Assembly (NCBI GenBank): GCA_028689675.1
Contig: JAQVCS010000013.1
Location: 1 to 64,000, forward strand
DNA from: Desulfovibrionaceae bacterium
GTDB lineage: Bacteria > Desulfobacterota > Desulfovibrionia > Desulfovibrionales > Desulfovibrionaceae
DNA: 64,000 bases
Direction of reading: 5' to 3'
The position numbers and the translations under genes are program-made. Each line of letters starts with the position of its first letter. Position 1 is the first letter of the stretch. The notes beneath the pieces were generated by a model. It did not search any database. It had not been told where the DNA came from and saw only the letters and a list, made by a program, of their open reading frames with translations. Of this stretch, positions 45,814 to 55,804 are shown in pieces.

Positions 45814-46815
45814 TCAGGCAAAATGGTCAAAACCATGAACAGCGCCCAAGGGCTGCCCATTGCACATAATGTGCCCAGAATCGGTGACAATGCCAATGGG
45901 CATCAGACGCGGCAGTGCCGATTGCAAGGGGGGTAGCATATCCTGCGCACAACAGCCCAGCAGGGCATAGTCTTCCCCACCGCGCAAAGCCTCATGCACA
46001 GGGTTCAAGCCCTGCTGCTGGGCATAGCGCACCACCTCGGGCGGCAGCATGCCCTGCGGCAAAACCAGTTCTGCGCCCAAGCTCTTGCCCTGCATACTGG
46101 CAAGCCCCGGGCTCATACCCAAAAGGCGGGGCAAATCACGCGCCAGCCCGTCAGAAACATCCATCAGCGCAGGCGGGCGGGCATTACGCCCAGCACGCGC
46201 CAGCATAATGCCTGCATCCACCTGCGGCACAGGGGTCAAATGCGCGGCACAAGCAGCAGGCCAGTGCACACGGGCGGCATTGCCTTCAGCTTCCAGCACA
46301 GCCAAGCCCACACGCGCCAGCCCCAAAGAGCCCACAATAAAGAGTGCATCGCCAGCCATACCATTGCCACGGGTGAGCAGGCAGTCTGGCTGCACATCAC
46401 CCCACACGGTGATGCAAATATGCAGGGCTGGGGCGCGGGATAAATCCCCCCCCACCAAGGCCATACGGTGCTTGGCGGCCAAGGCGCCCATGCCGCTAAA
46501 AAAGCTGTCCAACCAAGGCAAATCTATGCCCTGCGGCAAGCCCAGCCCCAGCGTAAAGCAGCTTGGCCGCCCCCCGCAGGCTGCAATATCGCTGATATTG
46601 ACCGCCAGCGCCTTATAGCCTATTTCGGCAGGGCTAAAATAACGGCGGCGAAAATGCACATCCTCTAAAAAAAGATCAGTGCTAATGCACTGGGCTTCCT
46701 GTTGGCGCACAATGGCGCAGTCATCCCCGCGCCCCACAAGCAGCGAGGCGTGGCTTTCAGGAAAATATTGTGCAAGGCAGGCTAAAATGCTGTCTTCAGA
46801 AAGAGGGGCGGCCAT
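45814..46815 (-). CDS. thiL: Thiamine-monophosphate kinase
   Basis: I chose the ATG at 46815, after GGAG. The 333 residues are usual. The motifs are LLVGRGDDCAIV near 22 (metal-binding Asp pair), STDLFLEDVHFRRRYFSPAEIGYKA near 43-65 written in the family's form, and MDVSDGLARDLPRLL near 210, then GGEDYALL. The enzyme makes thiamine diphosphate from the monophosphate. The start is 5 bp after the stop of the helicase gene, so the two share a transcript. Confidence 0.95.
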   Translation of the reverse strand: MAAPLSEDSILACLAQYFPESHASLLVGRGDDCAIVRQQEAQCISTDLFLEDVHFRRRYFSPAEIGYKALAVNISDIAACGGRPSCFTLGLGLPQGIDLPWLDSFFSGMGALAAKHRMALVGGDLSRAPALHICITVWGDVQPDCLLTRGNGMAGDALFIVGSLGLARVGLAVLEAEGNAARVHWPAACAAHLTPVPQVDAGIMLARAGRNARPPALMDVSDGLARDLPRLLGMSPGLASMQGKSLGAELVLPQGMLPPEVVRYAQQQGLNPVHEALRGGEDYALLGCCAQDMLPPLQSALPRLMPIGIVTDSGHIMCNGQPLGAVHGFDHFA

Positions 46816-46820
46816 ATTGT

Positions 46821-49013
46821 TTACTCCGCAGGGCAAGAGGGAGCACTGCCCTCTTCCATAACAAGATAGTCTGTCAAAATAGTTTTTATACCTAGGCCGG
46901 GGAAATGCACCTGCATTTTATCGGGGGCAATATATTTGATAGCCTTGCCGCGCCCAAAAATTCGGTGGCGGCAATAGCCTAGGGCAACAGGGCTTGCCAG
47001 CGCGCCCACGGCTTTGCTCTGCTCTGGCGCGCTGGGCTGGGGCTGGCTTGGCGGCAGCAGTCGGCTTGGGGCTGGCTGCTGTGCCTCGCGCTGTTGCAGC
47101 ATGCCCCCAAAACTTTCTACCCATGTTTGGCATGCTGTGCTTGGCAGCTCGCGCATAAAGGGGCTGGGCACGGCATATTCCTGCATGCGCTCCTGCCTGT
47201 TATAGGTGGCTGCGGGCACGCACAAATCTAAAATCTGGCGGGCGCGTGTGCAGGCCACATACAGCAGGCGGCGCTCTTCTTCAAATTCTTCTGGGCGCGC
47301 CAAAGCATGGCGTGAGGGAAAGCGATCTTCCACCAAGTCTAAAATAATTACGGCATTCCATTCCAGCCCCTTGGCAGAATGCACCGTGGACAGGGTAATT
47401 TTGCCCTCGCTGTCCTGCTCCTCTTCGTCTGGCGATTCAAGAGCAAGGTCGGCCATAAACAAGTCAAGAGCCTGATAGTCTGCCGCCATGTGCGTAATTT
47501 CTTCCAAACCCTGCTGACGGCGCGGATAATCTTCGGGGTAATGCTCTTCCAAAAGTGGACGATAATGCTCCACTATAGCGGTCAGGGCTGCTTCGGGCTG
47601 TAAGGCCTTGGCACGCACATCATCCAGAAAAGCTATATCCTGCAAAAATTCGGGAAATTTGGCAAAAGCCTTGTGCGTTGCTTCGGGCTGGCCTTCTGTA
47701 GCAAGGGCATAGAGCTTGCGCATAGTTTTAGGGCCAATGCCGCGGTGCAGGGCAGCAATGCGCTCAAAGGCCGGCATGTCCAAGGGGTTGAGCAGCATAC
47801 GCGCATAGGCAATTACATCTTTAATATGCGCGGCGTCAGAAAATTTCAGCCCGCCATATTTACGAAAAGCAATGCCAGCCTTTCGCAAGGCCAATTCCAG
47901 CTGATAGGAATGAAAGCCAGCGCGAAAAAGCACGGCAATTTCATGCGGCAAATGGCTTTGCAGCAAATCCTGCACCCTTGCTGTCACCAAATCTGCCTGC
48001 GAATTATCATTGATAGGCACAACATAGCGCACGGGCTCGCCGCCAGCCTTGCTGGTAAACAAATGCTTGCGGTAGCCCTCGGGGGCATTGCGCAAGAGAG
48101 CATTGGCCACATCCAGCACAGGCTGGGTGGAACGGTAATTTTCTTCCAGCCGAATAATGCGCGCTTTGGGAAAGAGCGTGGGGAAGTCTAAAATATTGCG
48201 AACATCTGCCCCGCGAAAAGCATAAATAGATTGCGCTTCATCGCCCACAGCCATAACAGAGCAGGCCGAGCCTTCTGCCCCCTCCTGCCCAGCCAGCAAG
48301 CGCACCAGCCTTGCCTGTACGCGGTTGGTATCTTGATATTCATCCACCATAATGTAGCGAAAGCGCTCGCGTAAGGATTGGGCAGCCAAGGCATTTTCGC
48401 GCAGCACGCCTTCCAGCTCAAAAAGCAAATCGTCATAATCAAGCAGGCCTGCACGGCGGCGATAGGCGGCATAGGCTTCTTCTATCTGGCACAGGGCATC
48501 AGCATGCGGCATAAGGTGGCAGGCATCGCGGCGAATAACCTCATCAAGAGGCATTTCTTTATTCCGCGCCTTGCTCAGCAGCGAGGCTATGTGCGCTGTT
48601 TTGGGGAAGGAACGATCGCCCTTGCCAAGGTGCAAATCATCCTTGCATTGCTTGAGCGCGGCATTGATGTCTGCACTGTCCATAATGGTTGCATGCCGCC
48701 CCGCCAGCCACGCAGGGGGGAATTGCCGCAATGCGCTAAAGGCAAAGCTATGAAAAGTGCCGCCCTGCACACCAGCAAGCCCCTGATCAAGCAAATGCGA
48801 AGCGCGGTGCAGCATTTCTTGCGCGGCTTTGCGGGTAAAGGTAAGCAGCAGCATGCTGTGCGGGTCTACCCCATGCTCGGCAAGGTAGGCAAGACGGTAT
48901 ACAATGGTGCGCGTTTTGCCGCTGCCAGCACCAGCCACCACCAGCACGGCGCTTTCGGTTGCTGTAACAGCTGCATACTGGGCAGCATTGAGCGATGTTT
49001 TATAATCAATCAT
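46821..49013 (-). CDS. UvrD/Rep-type superfamily 1 DNA helicase
   Basis: The 730 residues include Q-motif LNAAQYAAV, Walker A VAGAGSGKTRTIVYRL (27-42), LLLTFTRKAAQEML (Ia), MVDEYQDTNRVQARL (Walker B), VGDEAQSIYAFRGAD (III), RLEENYRST (IV), TLSTVHSAKGLEWNAV (V) and VACTRARQ (VI). It should unwind DNA 3'-5' in repair or replication restart. The C-terminal ~100 residues after the helicase core are low in complexity and end in a small beta segment, as in PcrA/UvrD. A specific name is not possible. Confidence 0.93.
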   Translation of the reverse strand: MIDYKTSLNAAQYAAVTATESAVLVVAGAGSGKTRTIVYRLAYLAEHGVDPHSMLLLTFTRKAAQEMLHRASHLLDQGLAGVQGGTFHSFAFSALRQFPPAWLAGRHATIMDSADINAALKQCKDDLHLGKGDRSFPKTAHIASLLSKARNKEMPLDEVIRRDACHLMPHADALCQIEEAYAAYRRRAGLLDYDDLLFELEGVLRENALAAQSLRERFRYIMVDEYQDTNRVQARLVRLLAGQEGAEGSACSVMAVGDEAQSIYAFRGADVRNILDFPTLFPKARIIRLEENYRSTQPVLDVANALLRNAPEGYRKHLFTSKAGGEPVRYVVPINDNSQADLVTARVQDLLQSHLPHEIAVLFRAGFHSYQLELALRKAGIAFRKYGGLKFSDAAHIKDVIAYARMLLNPLDMPAFERIAALHRGIGPKTMRKLYALATEGQPEATHKAFAKFPEFLQDIAFLDDVRAKALQPEAALTAIVEHYRPLLEEHYPEDYPRRQQGLEEITHMAADYQALDLFMADLALESPDEEEQDSEGKITLSTVHSAKGLEWNAVIILDLVEDRFPSRHALARPEEFEEERRLLYVACTRARQILDLCVPAATYNRQERMQEYAVPSPFMRELPSTACQTWVESFGGMLQQREAQQPAPSRLLPPSQPQPSAPEQSKAVGALASPVALGYCRHRIFGRGKAIKYIAPDKMQVHFPGLGIKTILTDYLVMEEGSAPSCPAE

Positions 49014-49131
49014 GGGGCAAGAATAGCGCAGGACAAGCCGAAAGGCAAATGATGCCGCCGCACTTCCCTGCTTGACGCGCCGCCCTCCTGTGCGTAGGTT
49101 GCAACATTATTTGCTATGCGGAGGACACAGT

Positions 49132-49668
49132 ATGGCGCAGGAACACATTGCCTTTAGCAAGGCCTTGGAGCAGGTTGTGGAAGCTGTCATGTTTGAAAAC
49201 TGGATGCGCTTCTATTTTATTAGTGAAAAACTTGAAGCCCCTCAGCAGGAAAATGGCGAACGCCCCCTTTTTATGGCTATTCCCGATAAGGGCATGGAAC
49301 GTATTCAGGAATTATACCCCCATTTATACCCCATGGCGCTGGCAATTAATGGTAAAGAATTAGATTTTGCCGCGTCCCAGCAATGTATTTGCAATTTTGT
49401 TTCCGAGCATCTGGAAGGCAAAACTATGTCTTCCGATTTGGCCAATATGGTGCTTAATTCCTCTACGCTCAATACAGAATTGCAATTGTTCAACACTTGG
49501 GTACAGGCACATGAAAAGCAGCTTGACGAAGGTTTTTCAGAATTTGGCATGTGGAAAAACCTGTATGCGCAATGGCGCAGCTCTGACCAAGTGAAAGCAT
49601 GGGTAACAGAGCTGAAAAATGCCGCCCTAAACGCCGCTGCCAACCCGCCCAAAGACACTGTGCAATAA
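49132..49668 (+). CDS. Conserved-looking protein of unknown function
   Basis: The ATG at 49132 is well placed after GGAGG, and the upstream part of the frame is leader. The 178-residue soluble, acidic protein has a helical pattern (FENWMRFYFISEKLE near 23-37), no signal peptide, no cysteine cluster and no catalytic motif that I recognise. It stands alone, divergent from the helicase gene with a shared 118-bp promoter region. Confidence 0.65.
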   Translation: MAQEHIAFSKALEQVVEAVMFENWMRFYFISEKLEAPQQENGERPLFMAIPDKGMERIQELYPHLYPMALAINGKELDFAASQQCICNFVSEHLEGKTMSSDLANMVLNSSTLNTELQLFNTWVQAHEKQLDEGFSEFGMWKNLYAQWRSSDQVKAWVTELKNAALNAAANPPKDTVQ

Positions 49669-49691
49669 CCAAAGCACAGCACTTGGGCTAG

Positions 49692-49801
49692 GGCTCTGTC
49701 CCTTTGAAAAGGCTCGCAAGGCTTCACAAGCAATCCTTGCCGATCAAAACGGAGAGTTCACTTCCGTTCGTTCTGTGCGCTTTGCAAGTGAAGCTGCTCT
49801 A
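49692..49801 (+). repeat. Dispersed intergenic repeat, family R1, copy C
   Basis: It carries the same layout as copy A: CTTTGAAAAGGCTCGCAAGG, then CAATCCTTGCC, a central hairpin and CAAGTGAAGCTGCTCTA. It is more diverged than copies A and B. It lies between the unknown gene and the methyltransferase gene. Confidence 0.65.
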
Positions 49802-49930
49802 AAGGGCGCGTGTACCCTGCCAAAGCACAGGCTGCACAGGCAGTGCCTTGGCGTGCACCATTCATCATGTAGACCGCTATGGCTATGCCGCCCTTGGTGG
49901 GGTTGGCATAGCTTTTTTAACACAGGCACT

Positions 49931-50620
49931 ATGCCTAAAAGCCTCCCCATCGAGAAAGCCATGCAAAGCAGCCCAAGCCGCCCTTCCTTGCTGGATACAC
50001 TGGCACACAGCGCTGTGCAGCGTGCCCTTGCCGCCCTGCTGCCCTGTGTGCAGGCGGGCACACTGCCCGCCCCCTGTTTACTTATAGATGCCACAGCAGG
50101 CAATGGGCACGACACCTGTTTTTTAGCCAGCCTAGCACAAAGCTGTGCCCTGCCGCAGGCTGTGCAGGTACATGCCTTTGATGTGCAGCAGGCAGCCCTT
50201 GCCGCCACCACAGCCCGCCTGCACAGCCACAGCCTGCAACAAAGGGTATGCCTGCACCATGCCAGCCACGAGCAGGCACAAGCCCTGCTGCCGCCAGCGC
50301 TGCCCATAGCAGCGGCCATGTTTAATTTGGGTTATTTGCCCAGCGGGGATAAAACGATAATAACCAAGGCCAGTAGCTCTGTGGCGGCTTTGGCCACGCT
50401 CTTGCCAAGGCTGGCAGAACAAGGAGTGATAAGCCTGCATTATTATACAGGCCATGCTGGCGGCGCGGCAGAGGCCGAGGCTTTGCTTGCCTACGCAGCT
50501 GCCTTGCCGCCCAAGCTCTGGCGTGTGCTGCAAAGCCACGATGCCAACCGAGAACATGCAGGGGAAGGGCTGCTGCTGCTTGAAAAGCTGCCGCGCAAGC
50601 GCCTGTGCCCGCCAGCCTAG
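49931..50620 (+). CDS. Class I SAM methyltransferase, YtqB/rRNA-methylase-like
   Basis: The start is uncertain: ATG at 49931 or 49961 (MQSSP). The longer frame back to 49775 runs into repeat R1. The SAM-binding motif IDATAGNGHDTCFLASL lies near residue 47 and a late AAMFNLGYLPSGDK motif near 118. These are the two marks of the small YtqB-like family annotated as putative rRNA methylases or mycofactocin-independent SAM enzymes. The fold call is firm, the substrate unknown. The gene is alone between a repeat and a convergent gene. Confidence 0.8.
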   Translation: MPKSLPIEKAMQSSPSRPSLLDTLAHSAVQRALAALLPCVQAGTLPAPCLLIDATAGNGHDTCFLASLAQSCALPQAVQVHAFDVQQAALAATTARLHSHSLQQRVCLHHASHEQAQALLPPALPIAAAMFNLGYLPSGDKTIITKASSSVAALATLLPRLAEQGVISLHYYTGHAGGAAEAEALLAYAAALPPKLWRVLQSHDANREHAGEGLLLLEKLPRKRLCPPA

Positions 50621-50780
50621 GGCGTATCACGCTACAAGAATTTTATTTGCTGACAAGAAAGATATGGCTTGTATGCAGGAAGGGTACTCGTACCATATTC
50701 GAGTGAATAAAAGCTGAAGTCTGACGCCGCTCACTCAAGCCTGAGGCCGCCAGCAGGAAAAAACGCCGTGGGCATATGCC

Positions 50781-51278
50781 CTAATGCAGCAAAGAATGCA
50801 GCATCTTTGCTGCCAGCGGCACAGTAAAAATAATGGCATAAAGTCTGACCATTTGATAGGCCAGAATAACGGGTGCAGCAGGGCTCATATCTGCCGCCAA
50901 GCCCATCACCACGTTCAGGCCGCCGGGGCTGGTGGCCAAATAGGCGCTGGCAGGGTCGAGCTTGCCCCATAGCACGGCAATAACAGCAGCCCCCACGCCC
51001 GCAGCCAGCACCAGCACTGTGCTGGCAAGCAGCGCAGGCCACGTTTCGCGCACAGCGGCAAACATGGCAGGGTCAAACATATTACCCACCATTGCCCCCA
51101 GCAAAATGTACACCACGCCTTGTAAAGGGCGGGGAAAGGCCATGGGCGGCAGCTCACCCAAGCACTTCACCAGCATCACACTGGCAATGGCGCCCACAAT
51201 CATGCCGCCCGGAATACCGCACAGGTGAAACAGAATGCCACCAAGCGCTGCCGCACACAAAATAATAACTAAGGTCAT
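50781..51278 (-). CDS. AbrB-family membrane protein, single repeat
   Basis: The ATG follows AGGAG by eight bases. The 165 residues have five or so membrane segments and the signature of the AbrB duplication family: GIPGGMIVGAIASVML near 22-37 and SPGGLNVVMGLAADM near 115-129. Typical members carry two such repeats (~350 residues), so this is a half-size protein, probably a dimer. Its function is unknown; family members are thought to be transporters or regulators. Confidence 0.8.
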   Translation of the reverse strand: MTLVIILCAAALGGILFHLCGIPGGMIVGAIASVMLVKCLGELPPMAFPRPLQGVVYILLGAMVGNMFDPAMFAAVRETWPALLASTVLVLAAGVGAAVIAVLWGKLDPASAYLATSPGGLNVVMGLAADMSPAAPVILAYQMVRLYAIIFTVPLAAKMLHSLLH

Positions 51279-51311
51279 ACACTTGGCTCCTGTTTCACCT
51301 GTGCCGCTGTT

Positions 51312-51560
51312 TTAGGATAATTTTAAAAAGGTACGAGCCCGTTCGGCTTGTTCGGTAATTTTGGCATCACTTACTTTTTTACTTTTTAAAAAAGTGTGAA
51401 TTGCTTTTTCCACCGCTTCCCAAGCAATTTTTTGTTCCGAACACAGTTTACGCAAGTCCTTGGCGTGCTTTTCTTCAGCGGAATGGCCTGCGAAAACGTG
51501 GTCAGAGCTTCCGAAACACCCATGAAGTTGCGATTCCCAAGTATGCGTTTTTTGTGACAT
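51312..51560 (-). CDS. Small helical protein of unknown function
   Basis: The 82-residue product has a good start (TGAGGAGATTGTATC before ATG). The second half is strongly helical and lysine-rich (AWEAVEKAIHTFLKSKKVSD). It has two Cys residues that do not form a motif. It follows no clear operon partner, with the AbrB gene 34 bp downstream on the same strand. No family is recognised; the translation signals and base composition support a real gene. Confidence 0.6.
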   Translation of the reverse strand: MSQKTHTWESQLHGCFGSSDHVFAGHSAEEKHAKDLRKLCSEQKIAWEAVEKAIHTFLKSKKVSDAKITEQAERARTFLKLS

Positions 51561-51633
51561 GATACAATCTCCTCATTGCATAAGGTGTGCTTCTTTTAGC
51601 GCTTGTCAAGGGTAAAAGAAAAAGCTGCCTGAC

Positions 51634-51666
51634 AAAAAAAAGAACAGCATAGCTGTTCTTTTTTTG
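51634..51666. terminator. Bidirectional terminator after speB
   Basis: AAGAACAGC pairs with GCTGTTCTT around a 3-nt loop, with an A-run on the left and a T-run on the right. Confidence 0.9.
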
Positions 51667-51689
51667 AAGTCATATAAACAAATTCTTTT

Positions 51690-52565
51690 TTAGCGCGAAC
51701 GCTGTACCATCCCCATAAGCGCGTGCACCAATTTGGCGGCAGTAAAATTGGCATGGTGCAGCTGCGGAATGGGTGCAAGCTCCACCACATCGCAGCCAAG
51801 CACCCTGCGCCCAGCAATGCAGCGTTCCAGCAAAGTCAGGGCATCATACCAGCCCAAGCCCCCAGGGGAAGGCGTGCCCGTCGCGGGCATAATGGCGGCA
51901 TCAAGGCCGTCCACATCAAAGCTGATATAAATATCCTGCGGAAAATCCTTTGGCAGGGGGCACAAGGGCAAACCCTGCGCCGCCAGCAAGGACGCATCAT
52001 AATGAATAACCTTGTAGCGCTCGCGCACGGCCACTTCTTCACGGCAAAAATCGCGGTTGCCAAATTGTGCCAGCGGCAAGCCCAGCTCGCTGACAGCAAG
52101 GTACATAACCGAAGCGTGCGAATGCCTTTGCCCTTCATAGGCATTGCGCAAATCGCAATGGGCATCAAACTGCACTATGCCAAAGGGTGTACCCTGCTTG
52201 CACAGGGCGCTTAAAGCCCCATAGCTGACAGAATGTTCCCCACCCAACAGCACAGGTATGGCCTTGTGCTTTAGGCTTGCTGTCACTGCGGCCTCAATGC
52301 GCTGCATAACTGCGGCTGGCTCGCCAGAGCACTCTACCGCTGGCGCTGTGTACAAGCCCAGTTCACCCGGGCTGGAAATGCCGTCCCACGCTTCGAGCTG
52401 TGCCGAGGCAGACAAAATAGCCTCTGGCCCCTGCGCTGTGCCGCCGCCATACGAAACGGAAGCCTCGTAGGGCACGGGAATAATATGAAACAAGGCTTCT
52501 TCAGGCTTGGCAGGGGCAAATTCAGAGGCCAAAAAAGAGGGCAGGCTCTTTTCCATTTTATTCAT
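51690..52565 (-). CDS. speB: Agmatinase / ureohydrolase-family protein
   Basis: I chose the ATG at 52565, which overlaps the end of lepA (GATGAATAA). The 291 residues carry the manganese-binding motifs GGEHSVSYG near 105, FDAHCDLR near 132 and [22 protein letters not shown] near 215. These match agmatinase, which releases urea and putrescine from agmatine. The tight coupling to lepA is positional only. A guanidino-acid hydrolase cannot be excluded by sequence alone. Confidence 0.88.
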   Translation of the reverse strand: MNKMEKSLPSFLASEFAPAKPEEALFHIIPVPYEASVSYGGGTAQGPEAILSASAQLEAWDGISSPGELGLYTAPAVECSGEPAAVMQRIEAAVTASLKHKAIPVLLGGEHSVSYGALSALCKQGTPFGIVQFDAHCDLRNAYEGQRHSHASVMYLAVSELGLPLAQFGNRDFCREEVAVRERYKVIHYDASLLAAQGLPLCPLPKDFPQDIYISFDVDGLDAAIMPATGTPSPGGLGWYDALTLLERCIAGRRVLGCDVVELAPIPQLHHANFTAAKLVHALMGMVQRSR

Positions 52566-54363
52566 CCCCCACGCGCAGGGCAGCCAAAAAGGCCTCTTGC
52601 GGCAATTCCACATTGCCCATGCGCTTCATGCGCTTTTTGCCTTCTTTTTGCTTTTCAAGCAGCTTGCGCTTGCGTGTAATATCCCCGCCATAGCATTTAG
52701 CCAGCACGTTTTTACGAAATGCCGAAACCGTTTCGCGCGCAATAACTTTATTGCCAATGGCGGCCTGAATGGCCACTTCAAACATCTGGCGCGGAATAGT
52801 GCGCTTGAGCTTGAGTGCCAGCGCACGCCCATAAGGGTAGGCGCGGTCTTTGTGCACAATAACGGCAAGGGCGTCCACAGGCTCGCCATTCAGCAAAATA
52901 TCAAGACGCACCAAATCGGAAGCACGGTAATCAATAGGCTCATAATCCATAGAGGCATAGCCCTTGGTCATGGATTTTAGGCGATCAAAGAAGTCATACA
53001 CTATTTCGGCAAAGGGCAGTTCATAGGTCACAATAACGCGGTTCACAGCAAGATAATGCAGGTTTTTTTGCAGCCCGCGCTTTTCTTCGCACAGCTTCAT
53101 CACATTGCCCACATACTCATTGGGCACATGAATATCCATTTTGACATAGGGCTCATACAGGGTGGCAATGCGCGAACCATCGGGCAATTTGGAAGGGTTA
53201 TCCACTTCAATGGTGCTGCCGTCGGTTACATCAACCTTGTAAATAACCGAGGGTGCGGTGGCAATAAGCTCCACCTCAAATTCGCGTTCAAGGCGCTCTT
53301 GAATAATTTCCATGTGCAGCAAGCCCAAAAAGCCGCAGCGAAAGCCAAAGCCCAAGGCCTGCGAGGTTTCTGCTTCATAGGAAAAAGCCGCGTCATTCAG
53401 CTGCAACTTTTCCAGCGCCACCTTGAGGTTTTCATATTCATCCGAATCAGTGGGGTACAGGCCACAAAAAACCATGGGCTGCACTTCTTTAAAGCCGGGC
53501 ACAGCTTCGGTGGCGGGGTTTTCGGCAAGGGTAATGGTATCCCCCACCTGCGCATCACCCAATTCTTTAATGCTGCCGCACAAAAAGCCCACTTCGCCAG
53601 CGGCAAGCTGCTGCACGTCTTTACCTTCGGGGGAAAAGACCCCCAGACGCAGCACCTCATATTCCTTGCCCGTGTTCATCAGGCGAATTTGCGCATTACG
53701 CTTAATGGTGCCTTCCATAACACGGAACAGCACCACCACACCCTGATAGGCATCGTACCACGAGTCAAAAATCAAGGCCTTCAGCGGGGCGGCAGGGTCA
53801 CCTTCAGGGGCGGGCAGGCGCTCAATAATAGCCTCAATAACAGCAGGCACGCCCTCACCAGTTTTGGCAGAAACAGGCAAGGCCTGCGCGCAGTCCAGCC
53901 CAATGCTTTCTTCAATTTCAGCCTTGACGCGCTCCACATCAGAGCTTGGCAGGTCTATTTTATTCAGCACGGGGATAATTTCGTGGTTGTGATCCAGCGC
54001 AAGGTACACATTGGCCAAGGTTTGCGCCTCAACGCCCTGCGTTGCGTCCACCACCAGCAAAGCCCCTTCGCAGGCTGCCAGCGAGCGCGAAACTTCATAG
54101 TTAAAGTCCACATGCCCGGGGGTATCAATCAAATTCAAAATATACTGCTTGCCATCCTGCGCTGTGTAGGGAATGCGCACTGTCTGTGCCTTGATGGTGA
54201 TGCCGCGCTCGCGCTCAAGCTCCATCTTGTCCAGATATTGCTCGCGCCGCTCACGGTCGCCAACTATCTTGGTCACTTCCATGATACGGTCAGCGAGGGT
54301 GGATTTGCCGTGGTCAATATGGGCGATGATGCAAAAATTGCGTATATGTTCCTGCTTGGGCAT
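52558..54363 (-). CDS. lepA: Elongation factor 4 (LepA)
   Basis: The 601 residues are normal. The translational GTPase motifs are [14 protein letters not shown] (G1, 14-27), RGITIK (G2), DTPGHVDF (G3), NKIDLPSSD (G4) and SAKTGEG (G5). The C-terminal LepA domain ends near [22 protein letters not shown]. It remodels ribosomes during translation. The stop overlaps the speB start. The start at 54363 is preceded by a weak AAGGAATACC. Confidence 0.98.
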   Translation of the reverse strand: MPKQEHIRNFCIIAHIDHGKSTLADRIMEVTKIVGDRERREQYLDKMELERERGITIKAQTVRIPYTAQDGKQYILNLIDTPGHVDFNYEVSRSLAACEGALLVVDATQGVEAQTLANVYLALDHNHEIIPVLNKIDLPSSDVERVKAEIEESIGLDCAQALPVSAKTGEGVPAVIEAIIERLPAPEGDPAAPLKALIFDSWYDAYQGVVVLFRVMEGTIKRNAQIRLMNTGKEYEVLRLGVFSPEGKDVQQLAAGEVGFLCGSIKELGDAQVGDTITLAENPATEAVPGFKEVQPMVFCGLYPTDSDEYENLKVALEKLQLNDAAFSYEAETSQALGFGFRCGFLGLLHMEIIQERLEREFEVELIATAPSVIYKVDVTDGSTIEVDNPSKLPDGSRIATLYEPYVKMDIHVPNEYVGNVMKLCEEKRGLQKNLHYLAVNRVIVTYELPFAEIVYDFFDRLKSMTKGYASMDYEPIDYRASDLVRLDILLNGEPVDALAVIVHKDRAYPYGRALALKLKRTIPRQMFEVAIQAAIGNKVIARETVSAFRKNVLAKCYGGDITRKRKLLEKQKEGKKRMKRMGNVELPQEAFLAALRVGDE

Positions 54364-54453
54364 GGTATTCCTTCATTGGCTGATTTTTATGAGCAGAAAG
54401 TATAGCCGAGTGGGCAGCGAAAGTCCACTTGAACCAGTGTGCAGGCGGCGGCA

Positions 54454-54494
54454 AAAAACAAACAGCCCCCAAGCCATAGCACGGCGGGGGCTGC
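54454..54494 (-). terminator. Terminator after membrane-protein gene
   Basis: CAGCCCCC (54464-54471) pairs with GGGGGCTG (54487-54494). On the minus strand it is followed by TTTGTTTTTTG. Confidence 0.85.
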
Positions 54495-54519
54495 ATTGTT
54501 GTAGGCTTTTGCTTGCGCC

Positions 54520-55422
54520 CTAGCGCTCTTTTTCGGGCTTGTTCTGGTCTGTGGGCGGCACAATTTCGCCATCCACCACATCGACAATATCACCCTTGCC
54601 CTGCGGCACTACGCCAGCGGGCAACGCGCCATTGTTGCCTTCGTCTACGGCAGTGCCTGCGGGCAGGGCTGTGGCAGAGGCATTCATAGGCAGGTGCATA
54701 GCCCCTTGATCGACAATAATTGTGCCTGTTTTTTCAAAAATTTCACGGCGAAAGGCATATTCTTCTTCTATGCGCTTGTTGTGATAGCGCAGCCATGTGC
54801 GCCCGCCAAAGCCCACGCACCACATCAGCACTATGCCGCCAATAATCCAAGGTAAATAGGGCTCGGCAGCCGCAGCAAGGCGGTATAGCGCCTGCATAGC
54901 GCCATCAATATAAAAAATGGCCGCGCCAATAAGCATCACGCCCACCAAAAGCACCACTGTAGGCGCGCCCTGAATAATAGCATAGACCTTGCGCAGGCGC
55001 TCGGGCAAATCTTGCCGCCATGCCTCGTCTTTGTCTTTATTCACAGAGCGGAACAAGCCCACGCCAGCCAAATGCACAATAAGCAGCAGGGCGGCAGGGG
55101 TAAGCACGGCAGCTAAGGCATAGCCCAGCCAAGGGAACTGAAATTGCGGGGGGCCGCCCTGTGGGTCGGGGGTGGCATGAATAAGCCCATAAAAAAAGGC
55201 TACCCCGCCCACTATCAATTCCAGCATAAGAATAGCAACAGCAAGATAAAAAATGAGGTCTTTATGCTGGCTTTCAAGCCACACGGCACTAATTGAGGCC
55301 TGTGCGCCAGCCTTTGCCTTGCTGGCAGCATCAGCAAGCTGCTCTTTGGCACTGGCATGAGGGGCATTTTCTTTATCTGGCTGTGTGCCGCCCTGTGCCG
55401 AAGTTGTATTTTTTTGCGTCAT
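54520..55422 (-). CDS. Membrane protein of unknown function
   Basis: The 300-residue product has a polar N-terminus of ~55 residues rich in Ala and Lys. Four or so membrane segments follow (about 60-80, 95-120, 150-170 and 190-210). A cytosolic or periplasmic tail rich in acidic residues contains DIVDVVDGEIVPPTDQ. The ATG at 55422 follows AAGGAAAAAAT. No family is recognised. It stands alone between a terminator and the decayed restriction locus. Confidence 0.7.
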   Translation of the reverse strand: MTQKNTTSAQGGTQPDKENAPHASAKEQLADAASKAKAGAQASISAVWLESQHKDLIFYLAVAILMLELIVGGVAFFYGLIHATPDPQGGPPQFQFPWLGYALAAVLTPAALLLIVHLAGVGLFRSVNKDKDEAWRQDLPERLRKVYAIIQGAPTVVLLVGVMLIGAAIFYIDGAMQALYRLAAAAEPYLPWIIGGIVLMWCVGFGGRTWLRYHNKRIEEEYAFRREIFEKTGTIIVDQGAMHLPMNASATALPAGTAVDEGNNGALPAGVVPQGKGDIVDVVDGEIVPPTDQNKPEKER

Positions 55423-55599
55423 ATTTTTTCCTTAAACAGCATTCTAGCTAAGCGTATGCTAAGTACAGTAATATTTTTGCTGAAAGCAATATAAATTACC
55501 CGAGCATGGGTGAAAAGGCAAGTGACCGCAACCGCATAGTGCGCCCAGAATATTCAGGATATCCGCCCCTTGCTGCCGCGTTTTACTTTTGGAGTAATT

Positions 55600-55797
55600 T
55601 TATTTTGAAAGAGCCTCTAGTGGCAAGCAAAGTGCGCCTAAGGCGTACAGCCCCAGATCATAATGGCATAAAAATTCCCTTGGAAATCGGGGAGGAGCCA
55701 TGTGACAAATACTCCACGCTTGTTCGTACCCGCCCGACTGCACAAGGGAATTCACAATAAGCGATTCGAGACTGGATTCCTTGATATTGGTGGACAT
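55600..55797 (-). pseudogene. HsdR fragment (type I restriction, N-terminal remnant)
   Basis: The open frame begins MSTNIKESSLESLIVNSLVQ followed by SGGYEQA, the usual start of type I restriction endonuclease subunit R. It then loses similarity and ends after 65 residues, against ~1000 in the family. It lies 8 bp after the fic stop in the position hsdR often has in such operons. Confidence 0.5.
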
Positions 55798-55804
55798 GGA
55801 TACC

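Noticed and set aside
53056..54405. 449-codon plus-strand frame
   Set aside because: It is antisense to lepA, which matches its family along its whole length.
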